This document shows positions 1-10,509 of a stretch of DNA of 22,120 bases, piece by piece. Source of the DNA: Pelargonium nanum (taxonomy: Eukaryota > Streptophyta > Magnoliopsida > Geraniales > Geraniaceae); NCBI GenBank assembly GCA_036897485.1, contig JAYMTF010001644.1, positions 1 to 22,120 on the forward strand, given 5' to 3'. The notes beneath the pieces were generated by a model, which did not search any database, was not told the origin of the DNA, and was given only the letters and a program-made list of their open reading frames with translations. Position 1 is the stretch's first letter. Every line of letters begins with the position of its first letter. A program made the position numbers and the translations under genes.

Positions 1-347
1 TTAATGATGCTAATTATTAATAATATTCATTTTAACAATTTTACACATAATTACATGTCTCTTCATTTCATATAAATAATGAACACATAATATCAGTTAT
101 TAATAATATTTTATTAATAGATTTTTAGGTAAAATGTTACATCTCTTCATTTACATGTGTTTCTTCACTTACATGTTGCATGGAATTCATCATATTAATT
201 CATGATACTCACATTCAATATAACACTAAATTTTTTTTTTTTACAAGTACTATTGCAATAAGCTACCATCTAAATTCAATTGAATAAAATTTAATTTAAT
301 TTATTATTAGTTTACTAACTTGTGCAACGCACGGACTCTTTTGCTAG
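1..347 (+). mobile_element. Helitron 3' end (truncated by window edge)
   Basis: The segment ends in CTAG at 344-347, followed by a T at 348, which matches the CTRR|T terminus of plant Helitrons. About 10 bases before it is a short hairpin, TGTGC-AAC-GCAC (321-331), extendable with wobble pairs. Helitrons characteristically carry such a hairpin just inside the 3' end, and the tail sequence resembles the common plant form with a GTGCAACGCACGG core. The DNA to the left is very AT-rich and non-coding, as in non-autonomous Helitrons. The 5' TC end would lie outside the window, so family and size cannot be given. No Rep/helicase coding is seen. Confidence 0.62.
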
Positions 348-1260
348 TAATGATGAAACTTAAGTACAAGTTATTGAACCACAAGAAAGAGAAAATCAAC
401 AATCCAAAGTAGCAAACTCAACACTTTAACTAAGAATTCAAATTAATATATTAAAATGATGGTAAGAAAATGAAGAAGTAAAGTAAATTAAAGAAATTAG
501 TGATAATTTATAAAACACCTTATCATTTTACTTGCAAAATGAGTTAATCACCAAGCTTGGGTAACTGAGACTTGAGCTCAAGCTCGGATCTGAAAGGAAA
601 GAGAGAAACGATTCACGTATTTATAGATATACCATTCCTCATAGCTTGTTTCGTAGCACTACTAGTGACTTGAAGTCACCACATCAACTAAAATATGAAC
701 TTGAAGTCGCTTGTTTGGTATATAAAAAAAAAACTTCCATTCACATCTCATTTTTCTCGAAGTAGGTATTTTAAAAGTTAGGAATTAACTCTTATAGCTA
801 GAAGAGAGATAGAGAAAGTATGTGTGAAATATCCATGTTGCCCCCATCATCTATAATGAATGACGTTCTCGAAACACAACTCTTGTCTTCAATTGTTTAA
901 CAACCAATTGTTGTCTTCAATATTGTCTTAAACTCAAATATTAATGACTACACTTGGTATTTAGCTTTGCATTCGGTAACAATTGTTCATACTCCAACAA
1001 CTAGTTAGAGGACTAATATTACATGCTTGGAATACCAAAAAGGCTATGCTTAGTATTTTGTATCTTCAAATTAGCTTAATATTTACTTTAATTTGTGTTT
1101 TATGAAAGTAAAGTTCGAGTTATTTTCAATCAATATTGTGATATTCTTCACTGAAAATATTGTTAAGAATGTATATGAATGATTTAAAATAGTTACGTAA
1201 AAGCTCGGCGTTCGTTAACAGCTGAATAATGTTCCTCAGTTAAATCGACCGAATTTGCGT
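348..1260. other. AT-rich intergenic spacer, no gene seen
   Basis: No convincing ORF, RNA gene or complete repeat is visible. The stretch includes a perfect 15-nt palindrome with a one-base centre at 665-679 (GTGACTTGAAGTCAC), followed about 40 bases later by a second ACTTGAAGTC. It probably serves as distal upstream sequence of the ASG1-like gene. Confidence 0.5.
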
Positions 1261-1275
1261 ATCGAGAATAAGTCG

Positions 1276-1283
1276 TATAAAAG
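1276..1283 (+). promoter_or_regulatory. Candidate TATA box of the ASG1-like gene
   Basis: TATAAAAG lies 402 bases before the proposed start codon. If used, transcription would begin near 1305-1315, and the leader would be about 370 nt and contain all three G-boxes. A pyrimidine-rich stretch at about 1531-1560 (CTCTTCTCC/CTCTCTC type) could instead mark a TATA-less start nearer the ATG. Sequence alone does not decide between them. Confidence 0.4.
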
Positions 1284-1376
1284 AAAATCAACTAGAATCT
1301 TCTCCACCTTGGCATCCACTAGGCTGTCTATCTGGAGAACAATGGTTCCCAGCAGGCAGCCTCCTATATCAATTGC

Positions 1377-1517
1377 CACGTGTCGTGCCAGATCAGCCAC
1401 CGCCGCCATTGGGAACAAAACCAGACCCCACATTTTATCCATTCGCATACCGTGTTTGACAATTTCACTGCTTGTTCGCACGTGCGAGTCGGCCTCCATC
1501 ACGCGTTCTCGCACGTG
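1377..1517 (+). promoter_or_regulatory. Cluster of three G-boxes (CACGTG)
   Basis: Perfect CACGTG palindromes occur at 1377-1382, 1479-1484 and 1512-1517. The first sits in CCACGTGTC, the classic ABA-responsive element (ABRE) context; the others are in GCACGTGC. G-boxes bind bZIP (ABF/AREB) and bHLH (PIF, MYC) factors, and multiple ABREs are normally needed for ABA response. Three perfect copies within 141 bp, 170-310 bases before the ATG, suggest ABA or light control of the downstream gene. This is inference from motifs only. Confidence 0.6.
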
Positions 1518-1684
1518 CTCGCCGTCAAAGATCCCTCTTCTCCTCTTTCTCTCTCACGCGTCCCATTAAGATCTCGTCCATTTCTCTTTGTCTGCGCCCC
1601 AAATCCACGTCGCATAGGGTTTTCAGATTCTCGATCCAATCGCTATTTCATTTTCCGTCAATTCCGTTTCCGTTGTTCAATTCC

Positions 1685-4600
1685 ATGGTTCAGTTGATTC
1701 AATCTGGGAATCTCCGACCGGAGGACAAGGTTCCGGTCAAATTGGAGATCGAGGATCCCTTGGAGGACGAGCACGGTCCCCATAACAAGCGATCTAAGAA
1801 ATCTTCTCCTTCTCAACAGGTATTGCCTCAATTATTCTCTGTTTGGTTGCTCAGAAAAAAAATGGGTCGATAAAGAATTAGGTTTTTTAGTTCATATTGT
1901 TGCTGCTGTTTGTGGCAATTAACAGGTTAACTGATTCTAAAAATATGTTTTTGAGGGTTTAATTACGAACAGGTTACCTAATTTCAGTGAAATCAGCAGC
2001 CAAGAACAGTGTTGATGTGTTGTTTCTTTAGTAATTGGTGTGAAGCTGGATGATTTTTACATTTGGTTGTGTTGTTGATTTCTGTTCCTTGTTTTTTTCG
2101 GGAAGGACTATTTTGTTCGGCTTTCAGCATGTCTACAATTTTGTTTCAACTTTTATTGAGCTTTTTGGTCCTTCACTTGGGTGTCTTGAGTGCTGCCACT
2201 GGATGGTGGCTCGGGCTCGGAGCTCAAAGGGTTTTCTAGGGTCTTGTGTAGGTGTGAGGTTGGAGTTTCTGAATCTGAATAAAAGGAATTCAAGAGCTAT
2301 TTTCAGAATTTGGTTTGCTATTACATGCTTAGCATTTTTATTTTTTCACGTTTTTAGTTTCTTATAATCTTGTTGATAAATTTACAGTGGGGCTCTGGAG
2401 CAAATGTGTTGCCAATACCACCTTCTCAATACAACCCACTTGATGAGCCTAGTCCCTTAGGTTTGCGGCTGAGGAAGAGCCCATCATTGTTGGATTTGAT
2501 TCAAATGAAGCTCTCTCAAGGGAGTGGTTCATCTACAGAAGCAACACCAAGTCTGAGTTTCAACTCTGGAGTTAAAAAGGAGAGTAAAGCTGTCACTTCT
2601 TCGGTTACCGCTGACAAGCTAAAGGCTTCAAACTTTGCAGCTTCACTATTAAAAATCGGTCGTTGGGAGGTACTCTACAACAATTTTTTTTAATGGCCAT
2701 TTGATTGCATGTAGAGCTTTTGCAGGTTCTGATGAAATATATATTGTTTGACAGTATAAATCAAGATATGAAGGTGATTTGGTTGCAAAGTGTTACTTCG
2801 CGAAGCACAAACTCGTTTGGGAAGTTCTTGAAGGAGGTCTCAAAAGTAAAATTGAAATCCAATGGTCGGATATTATGGCTTTGAAGGCCAACTGTCCAGA
2901 TGATGGTCCTGGGACATTGAATGTTGTGGTAATGATTTGTGTGTATTTAATATAATATTAGCACAATGTAAGCGGAATCTTTTATTAAGATACTTCCCTT
3001 TTTCTATTGGTGCAGCTGGCTAGACAGCCTCTTTTCTTCAGGGAGACCAACCCCCAGCCTAGGAAGCACACTTTATGGCAGGCAACAGCTGATTTTACGG
3101 ATGGACAGGCTAGCTTACACAGGTACAATTGGTGTACATATCTGTCTGATGATAAAGTCTAGGCAAATAGTTTTCTCTTGCTGGATGATGTGCAAATCAC
3201 GTTCCACACAATTGTACTGTGCATTTTCATTTGCTCATTCTATCATCTATAATTTACTATTAGTGTCTTAATATTTTCTATTTACAGTCCTTCCATTTTG
3301 AGTATCTACAGGCTGATAAGTTTTCCTCTAACATACCGTGCTTTCTTCAAGCAACTAAATGAAATAATAATCTTTTAACCTTATGGCTAAGACAATGTTG
3401 CAATGTTTTTGTTCTTTAAGTTAACTATGATTCTGCATGGTCTTTTCTTTCTGAGTGTGCATTTTGACTCGTTCTGAATCGAAGTACTAGTATTTGAGCC
3501 TCTATGATATTCTAATAAATCTAGCCGCACATCATGTCTTTTTATAGATCTGTCACTAACTGACCATTTGGAGCAATTTCTTACTTTGTTTATTTTTAAC
3601 TGAAAAATTGTTATATATTATGCTTGAGCATTTAGTTTGTAAATTTTGGTACATAGAGATTAGTGACAATTTCATATGATTTGTTTTGTAGGCAACATTT
3701 TCTTGAGTGTCCACAAGGGTTGTTGAACAAACATTTTGACAAGCTTATTCAATGTGACATGCGTCTCAACTTTTTAAGTCGACAGCCTGAGATAGTTCTG
3801 GATTCACCATATTTCGAATCACGACCTTCTGTTTTTGAGGACCCAGAAGATTCCAAAAGACATGGTTTTGATCATGTGGATTCTGGTAAAGGATCTGTAG
3901 TATCTAGCTTCCAGGATACAGCATCACCAGCGCAATCTCAGTCATCTTCCTTAAATATGGATCTATCAGAGCATTCTGGTATGGGATCGGAACAACGGTC
4001 TCGTGAAGCTCCTTCTCCCAGCTCAGGTACAAAATTAACACGTTTTGGTTTTAAGCATCCATACAATCACTTTAACATGGTAGGCATGATATAAATTACT
4101 CTGGATTCTTTCGTTTTCCGAAACTCTCTATGTCTTTAGTACTTTTAGAAGCTGTGTTACTTGTTATACAACCGGTGTAAATGTGCAGCTCTCAATGTGT
4201 TTAAAAATTTGCTTAAATGGCCAACATTTTCATACTAAAATTGCATCTACATGACCATTATATTATCTAAGTGTGGTTAAATGAAAGATCATTCAAGGCA
4301 CGACTATTATATTTGTTTTGTACAAGTAGAACACTAGCATATCAATTATCAGCCAATACATTTGGGCGTCCATATCATGCATTGGTTGGGGGTCTTGTAC
4401 ATCATCCCTCATCCTTCTACTAGTGTAGCCATGCGGTGCAACTCATGTTATCATTACTATTTACTACATATGTTCATTAGAAAGGGATGTTTGGACAAAA
4501 ACTTAATGCTCAATAAGATATATTTTATTCTTGTTAGCCACCGATTGCTATTGCCAAGTGATTTGACTGTTTCTCCCCTTGTCATGTTAGTGATGGATAC

Positions 4601-5198
4601 TCGTGCAATTGAGGGAAATGGGAGTTCTGAAGCAACAGATTCCAAAGGGCTTAGGAATAATTGGGACAAGGTGAAAGTGCCGGGGCTCCACCCATCTATG
4701 TCAATGAGTGATCTTATGAACCACCTTGGAAATTGTATCTCAGAGCAGATGACTGCTGGAAATCCAGACTTCACTGAGGATGGGTCAGATTGCCAGGAAA
4801 TGCTGGAGAGCATTGCCCAGTACCTGCTTAGTGACACTCAGTTTACAACACCATCTGATGAGAAACTTATGTCGAGGGTTAATTCCCTGTGTTGCCTTCT
4901 GCAAAAGGACTCTCCATCGGTGCAGAACTTGCAAGCTTATGGGGAGTGCTTTGAAGGACCTCGTGATGGCAATGATGTTCAGAGTAAACAGACTCCTGAG
5001 GCAGGGGAAGACTGCAAGAACAAAGATATCAAGGCACGTGAAGGGGAATTGAAGGATGTCTCTTGCTCCAAGCAGGCACCGGGAATGTCAAGGAAGGACT
5101 CATTTAGCGATCTACTCCTTCATCTCCCTCGAATTGCATCTCTCCCCAAGTTTTTGTTTAACATATCAGAAGAGGATGGTGACAGTCAAGCTAGATAA
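1685..5198 (+). CDS. ASG1: ASG1-like protein (ALTERED SEED GERMINATION 1 family)
   Basis: Six coding exons, all GT-AG: 1685-1819, 2388-2669, 2755-2928, 3016-3122, 3692-4026 and 4591-5198, giving 546 aa. Phases match at every junction (AG+G codes Arg between exons 4 and 5; G+TG codes Val between exons 5 and 6). Visible parts: a basic NLS-like NKRSKK near residue 35; a conserved GLRLRKSPSLLDLIQMKLS block in exon 2; a compact domain of about 120 residues from exon 3 into exon 5 (YKSRYEGDL ... IEIQWSDIMALKA ... ARQPLFFRE) that looks PH/GRAM-like; a Ser-rich acidic middle; and a C-terminal RKDSFSDLLLHLPRIASLPKFLF motif. RKSPSL and RKDSFS resemble sites for basophilic kinases. The family is plant-specific, linked in the literature to germination, ABA and stress, and often mislabelled 'ATP-dependent DNA helicase'; no helicase motif is present. 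The start was chosen because homologues, as I recall them, begin MVQL. An in-frame ATG lies 71 codons upstream. Confidence 0.88.
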
Positions 5199-5760
5199 CC
5201 ACTACTCATGCTATACATATTTCAGATGCTGGATAACCAAACTAGATTCTACCCAGTGTCTTTTGAAGAGATGGGTGATTGTTGTTTGAAACCTCAGGAA
5301 GTGATCAGATTCTGAAATTTGTATTGATGAAGAATCCTGAAACATGCCCTCATGTAATTATTAGGTGTTGTAGCTCTTGGCATGTTTATTCTCTACAGCC
5401 CACAAGGGACCAGCTATTCCTGTATGTAAAAGTGTTCACAAAACAGTATCTTTGTCACTTATATTGGATCACTTTATGTGTTTCTTCTCAAAACCTCTAT
5501 TGAAGCAAAACCCATCAAATAAATTTGATTGCTTGAGGCTTGCATTATTTGGTTATGATAGATGAAATTATGACATCTCATTAAAATTTTACGCCCACTT
5601 TCTTCAAAATTTTTTTTTACGCCCACTCACTTCAATGACTTTGTGAGAAAGAGTGATATGCTTGTTTCATGTGTTTTTGTCAAGTGTTGTAACCTTATTG
5701 AAAGAGATGTACATTGGTTCTTCAACTTAACTAATAAATGAAGTTTATTTCATAATATAT
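5199..5760 (+). terminator. 3' UTR and poly(A) signals of the ASG1-like gene
   Basis: AATAAA occurs at 5518-5523 and 5733-5738. The later one is followed by AT-rich DNA and preceded by TGTA-containing sequence, as is usual for plant poly(A) sites. Short ORFs in this stretch look like chance. A direct repeat of TTACGCCCAC lies about 30 bases apart near 5589 and 5618. Confidence 0.4.
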
Positions 5761-5976
5761 TTAGTATTATATATTGATCTTATGTTATTGTAATAACCAA
5801 ACTTTTAATCAAACCAAATGATATGATTAGGTCAATGAAATTAATAATCAAACCAAATAATTGTATGCACAATTGCACACCCTTCTGTCAATCCTGGATT
5901 GCTTGCTTTAACTTTAAGTAGCAAGTTATCTCTAAATACATGCATAAAAAATGGGGGCAAATGATGAATGAAATGA

Positions 5977-6463
5977 CCAAACATCAAATTTTCAGGATTT
6001 GAAATTCATACTGAAAACTTGTCTGATTATTCTCCCAATGTCCTTCCAAGGCATTTTGTAAAAGGGTACAGTGATGGGAAATGCCAAAACTTAGATGAAG
6101 AAAGTGATTTTGAATCTGATAGATATTAAAGAAGGAAAGTTTCTTTCAGAAAAGATGTGGAAGAATAAAAATTAAAGCTTGAAGCATATCCAACAGTGAT
6201 TTGGTAAAAATCTATAATATGATATAAAGCTGCCTAAATGCTTATGCTCTTGAAGTCTTGATCCTAGTGGAACTGGAAGACAGTCACTGAATATGGAAAT
6301 AGAACAGAGGAATAATCTTCAGGTGATGTTTCAAGATAACCATAAAACTAATCAAATCAACAAGGACTCAACTCTTGAGTTCAGTCAAGTAACAGCCAAA
6401 CTAATACAAATGTCACCAGCTCTTAAGGCAAAACTCCATTACCAGACATTGAAGCAGAATTGA
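5977..6463 (+). pseudogene. Broken gene-like remnant, family not recognised
   Basis: Two plus-strand open stretches have protein-like composition but lie in different frames. At 5977-6129 there are about 50 codons including SDYSPNVLPRHFVKGYSDGK and an acidic tail rich in D, E and S; a TTTCAG before GGATTT could be a splice acceptor. At 6293-6463 an ATG-started 56-residue frame includes LEFSQVTAKLIQMSPALKAK. Weaker open pieces lie between and after them. I do not recognise the family. It may be the tail of a decayed gene, an unrecognised exon set, or chance. Nothing ties it to the flanking genes: ASG1 stops at 5198, and the RING gene is on the other strand. Confidence 0.28.
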
Positions 6464-6768
6464 TAAACTTGACAAAGATTGCGGGGACATTAAAATCCCC
6501 AATAATAGGAAAACTCATCCTTATAAGGAACATGAGAATGATTCAGATACCATTTGAGTAAACTCGGTATCAATGTCAGAACCAAGTCTTGAAAAAACCA
6601 ATCTCCCTCCTCAACTCGATACATAGTTTTGCCTTTGATCAAATAAACATATGCCAAATGAAATTATGCAAATTTGTTTTGGGGATATCACAAAATTTCC
6701 CAAGACTCATCCAACAGAATTTACAGATTCTATGATTTTGAATTGCTAACTCTCAATTTCTTCTTACA

Positions 6769-6774
6769 TTTATT
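6769..6774 (-). terminator. Candidate poly(A) signal of the RING-H2 gene
   Basis: AATAAA on the minus strand, 312 bases beyond the stop codon at 7086. It is the clearest such hexamer in the expected range. The intervening 6775-7085 would be the 3' UTR. Confidence 0.35.
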
Positions 6775-7085
6775 TACACATCTAGAGATGAATAATAAAT
6801 CACCATGGTAAACCAATCCACAACAAGATACACAACAGATCAAGATCCAAAGTTAGAACCGCATTTGTAAAATACATACACCGCTACTTGCCAAACAAAC
6901 TTTGTAATCACATTAATTGTCACCAATTTTTTGCCATCACAAGCTTGGTGAATTCACCAATCATTTTTGATGCACTAAACAGTTCCTATTGTATGATTTA
7001 GATCCTTTTTCTCTGTCAATATTGTAGCAGCAAACAATAAAGAGTGAACAACACGAAACTTGAAAAAAGTAAACGACATTGAGAT

Positions 7086-9304
7086 TCAAGCCAAGTTATT
7101 CGCACATACGAAGCATGGAGGATCTCTGAACTGTGCTTCCGGTGTGACAAGGAGCAAGCACATACTGTGAAAGACATGGCCACATGCCAAAACAGCGACC
7201 TCAGGAAGGCTGGAAGACTCAGCCCCTCTATCCGGGGGAGGATTTGAGAGATCAGCCTCGCATATCCAGCAATTCTGCCCAATGGGTTCACTGGGCGGCT
7301 CATTGAGTTCGTCATTAACTACAAAAGACATTTTTCTGATAAGTGATAATGCTACAATATATGATATTTATATCATCAAACCAGGGAAACAGAACCCAAT
7401 AAAGCTGTCTTACCATTTATACGGGGATAACGTTTAATGACTTGGCGTTTCTGAAATCCCTTTTTGGTTAAGTATGCATTGTTCATGACCAAGTTGACAT
7501 AAAGTTGAGATTTTTAAGGCTGTTTGGTGCACACTTCATTTACGATCTTTGGAGTTTTAGGGTCCTAGAACATATATATCTTTATTGCTTTAAGAACTGA
7601 AAAATGATTTCAAAATTCACTGCATATGCTTATTTGAGAAAAAATGTTACACTTTATTATAATCAACAAACTTTTTCAGCGCTCCCTATTTGAGGCATTT
7701 ATTTGAACCATTGTCGGTATTTTGGTTTATGTTTTGGATACAAGTTTCCATGTTTTGATTTAATTCTTAATTTAGAACTATATTTGGAGGTGAAATAGTA
7801 TCAGGCTTTATTCACATTTCAATCTCTCAAACAGGTATAGATATTTTAGTTTAAGCTTGAACTAATGTATTTGGTGTCAATTTTAACAGAAAAGTATCGA
7901 ACAGGAATGTGCTCTCATAAACCAAAGGTATTTGCCAAAAAACACGTATCGCTGGCCTGAGCAGGAGCTCTTTTCCACTTGAGGCCACTTATTTAGAATA
8001 TGAATTATGTTTGGTGCTTACAATTTACTAATCAAACTATAGAGTAATGTTTAGACCAAACATACCCTCATAAGCAATAACCAGCAGAGAAAGGGATCAA
8101 GAGACAAAATAATTCTATTCATAGTCTTGGACAACTATGTCCTCTCAGAAAATCAATAACCATACAATTTAAGCACAAGTATAATTCAGAAATTAATTCA
8201 TAGCGTGGGTACTGGATGCATCCAGGATATTTGCAAAAAACAATTACAAATTGGAAGAGCAAAAGTACAGCAAACCTGAGGATAATCCATCCCAAACAAT
8301 ATTATGGTTGTGAGAAGCTTTTTGCTTTGATCGTCGTTTAGATGAAAGTTTGGGAGCAAGAGACTTCTTCTCTCGTCAAACTTGGCATGGAGATGCACTG
8401 ATGCAGTTGTATAAGTATGGATCGTATATCTGGTTATGCAAACATCTGCTGCTGTTGAGATCGATCTAGTTTACCTTTTGCTGTTTTGAACAAGCTCCCT
8501 CTGATGAAACTGACCTGGTTTAGCAGCAAGTACATGCGATACGGATAACAAACTAGCTAATTTATTTTGAAGTTCGGAAGATGTATATTTGTTGATTTGC
8601 CAACTATGAGAAATAACCAATACAAGAATAACATGAGTTATGACCTCTCGACAAACAAATAAACATAGGCACAACTAATGTTTGAGGAATTGGCTCGATG
8701 CATTTCAAAGGGAGCATCATCTAGGGTACTTGCACAGAAAAATTCACATCAAACCCGATTGCTGTTTCAATGAATTCTCAGAAGGGAATGGGCTGATATT
8801 GCTGAGTTTCACTTGCAAGCACTAGTCATGTAATCAACAAAGCCCCCAAGTTCATGTAAAAACACAAATAGGTTTCATTTTTACAATGTGAGAAAAATAT
8901 CAAACACTAGAACTACGTATCAGAATATGCCCCATTCCCATTGTATAATGAGAAATAAGAATCTCAGCCAAACCGTGATGAGATGACACGTCATTGTTCC
9001 AATGAATTTGTGGGAGCAGAGTGCCCGCCCGGATCCAATTGAATTGAGTCTCATTCACCAATAACTTATTTGAGACTCCTACTCTCTAAATAGCTTAATC
9101 AGTTGCATAATGAAATTGAACCAACCATATGAACAGACAAGAATTACTGAATAAGCTAATAGAAAATATATAAAAAAAATCAAATATCGGTTGTTAAAAC
9201 TTACAACGCAGCTGCTTCCTGCTCTGGTCTGAACTGAGGGTTTCTGCTGCCAACTTTCTGCTCAGCAACCAGCCCATCTGGGTCGGTTCCAGTGGGTCTT
9301 TCAT
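7086..9304 (-). CDS. Small RING-H2 zinc-finger protein (putative E3 ubiquitin ligase)
   Basis: Four coding exons on the minus strand: 9304-9205, 8509-8475, 8369-8276 and 7318-7086, giving about 153 aa. The last exon carries a full RING-H2 ligand set: C93-x2-C96, C122-x-H124-x2-H127-x2-C130, C145-x2-C148 (CWIC ... LACGHVFHSMC ... PPCFVC). RING-H2 domains recruit E2 enzymes for ubiquitin transfer. Exon 1 begins MKDPLEPTQMGWLLSRKLAA and ends with Gln-Leu-Arg before GTAAGT. Exon 3 encodes a very basic segment (KLSSKRRSKQK), a likely NLS. Junction phases agree (1, 0, 1), and exon 3 joins exon 4 through a split Val codon. Exon 2 is tiny and its edges are the weakest part: an acceptor giving a start at 8514 also fits, as does another acceptor near 8371 for exon 3. 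A leader acceptor (TTACTCAG) lies just upstream of the ATG. There is no membrane segment. Specific family and target are unknown. Confidence 0.68.
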
Positions 9305-9570
9305 GGTTGCAGATTCAATTACAGCGACTGAGTAAGAAAAACAAAGCATTGTTCGAAGCTTGATGAAGGAAAAATGAAAGAAAATATACCCAAAATCCAA
9401 GCTTTACAAAGATTGGGTCAAGCTTTACAACGAGGATATCAAATTAGGTACAAGTTTGAAATTTTATCAAGGAGACTCAAAATTAGGGGTTGCAATTGGT
9501 GTCAAAAGTTTAGTATTAGGTTGAATTGGTCAAATACACCACGGTAGACATGCTTAATAATTGAATTTGA

Positions 9571-9640
9571 GTTGACACGACACGATTGGACACGATTATA
9601 TAAATAGATTTAGTTTGACACGACGGGTCAACGCAAGTCA
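9571..9640. repeat. ACACGA-rich dispersed repeat fragment
   Basis: ACACGA or CACGA recurs four to five times in 70 bases (GTTGACACGACACGA, GGACACGA, TTTGACACGACGGGTCAA). Such ACACGAC/GGGTCAAC strings are common in dispersed plant repeats. It is too short to classify. It lies 5' of the RING-H2 gene. Confidence 0.4.
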
Positions 9641-9774
9641 AAACAAAGAAAAAGGAGAAGAAAGCAACATAGCCCATGATTGGGACAAAATGGCACGTCT
9701 AAGGGGACCTTCACCCATATGTGGCGAATAAATTCGCATCTAGTGTCGTTTTTTTTCGATTGAGAATAATTATG

Positions 9775-9995
9775 TGATCAACTATCTCTGTCTTTCCTCA
9801 TCTTGCTCTATGCTCGATCCTCTGTCCATCCTCATCTTGCTCTATGGTCGTCCCACTGTCTGTGGTCGACTATCTTTGTCTGTCCTCATCGTGCTCCATG
9901 GTCGACCATCATCTGTCTGTGTTCGATTTTCTCTGTATATTGATCATCTCCTCTTCCTCCATGGTCGACCATCATTTGTTTGTTGTTGACCTTCT
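9775..9995. repeat. Degenerate tandem repeat with TGGTCGACCA cores
   Basis: Variants of a pyrimidine-rich unit (CTCTGTCYRTCCTCATCNTGCTCYATGGTCGACC...) recur about four times with irregular spacing of roughly 35 to 63 bases. The perfect 12-base palindrome ATGGTCGACCAT occurs at 9898-9909 and 9961-9972, with altered copies near 9810, 9844 and 9862. The low stop density makes two overlapping plus-strand ORFs here, which I take as artefacts of the repeat. It may belong to a non-autonomous transposon, but no terminal repeats were found. Confidence 0.55.
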
Positions 9996-10509
9996 GCCCT
10001 CTATACTCAGATACTCTGTGCTAGATCGATTTGAAGCTCAAGGCTAGCGCTGGAGATGGAGCAAGAGGAAGAAGGATATTTTGGGTGGAGATTTTCCACA
10101 TGAGCTACAGTAACTCCTACAGGAGTCTCCCGCCTATTGTGGGAAAAGCCCCTAGAGGAGTGATTGAACCTAAATCACACTTGACTGAAACATGCATGTG
10201 AAACTGAATAGGTAGCCTTAAAAAATAGCATTTTCAACAGATTTACACAATCAAAGGTTTCAACTTTAAATTCTACCTGCAGAAACACAGTTTGAAGTCA
10301 TCTGAGAGAAACGAGGACCCATAAAAGGTCAGAGCACTTGAAAAATAACTTCTTTTTTCTTTTTTACTTCATATAAACAAAAAGGAGACATTAGAGTGAA
10401 TAGGTAGGATCATCAGTTCTATACACAAAAGAAAGCAAAGAAGTCTCCAAAAGAGGTTATTATATATATGTACACTTGATTCTTCCATCATGTCTATATC
10501 TGCAGGTGA
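9996..10509. other. Spacer downstream of ATG11, no gene seen
   Basis: This should contain the ATG11 3' UTR, although no clear AATAAA was found on the minus strand. A perfect inverted repeat ACTCCT-AC-AGGAGT lies at 10113-10126, followed at about 10150 by a related CCCCTAGAGGAGTG. The stretch 10030-10170 is less AT-rich than its surroundings and may be part of the same insertion as the adjacent tandem repeat. Confidence 0.35.

Noticed and set aside
4362-5198. A 278-codon plus-strand ORF as an independent gene
   Set aside because: Its last two thirds are ASG1 exon 6. The front is intron 5 read through, with a good CATGTTAG acceptor at 4590 and matching phase.
9774-10047. Two overlapping small plus-strand ORFs
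   Set aside because: Both are translations of the same pyrimidine-rich tandem array; the Cys/Leu/Ser-rich peptides mirror the repeat unit.
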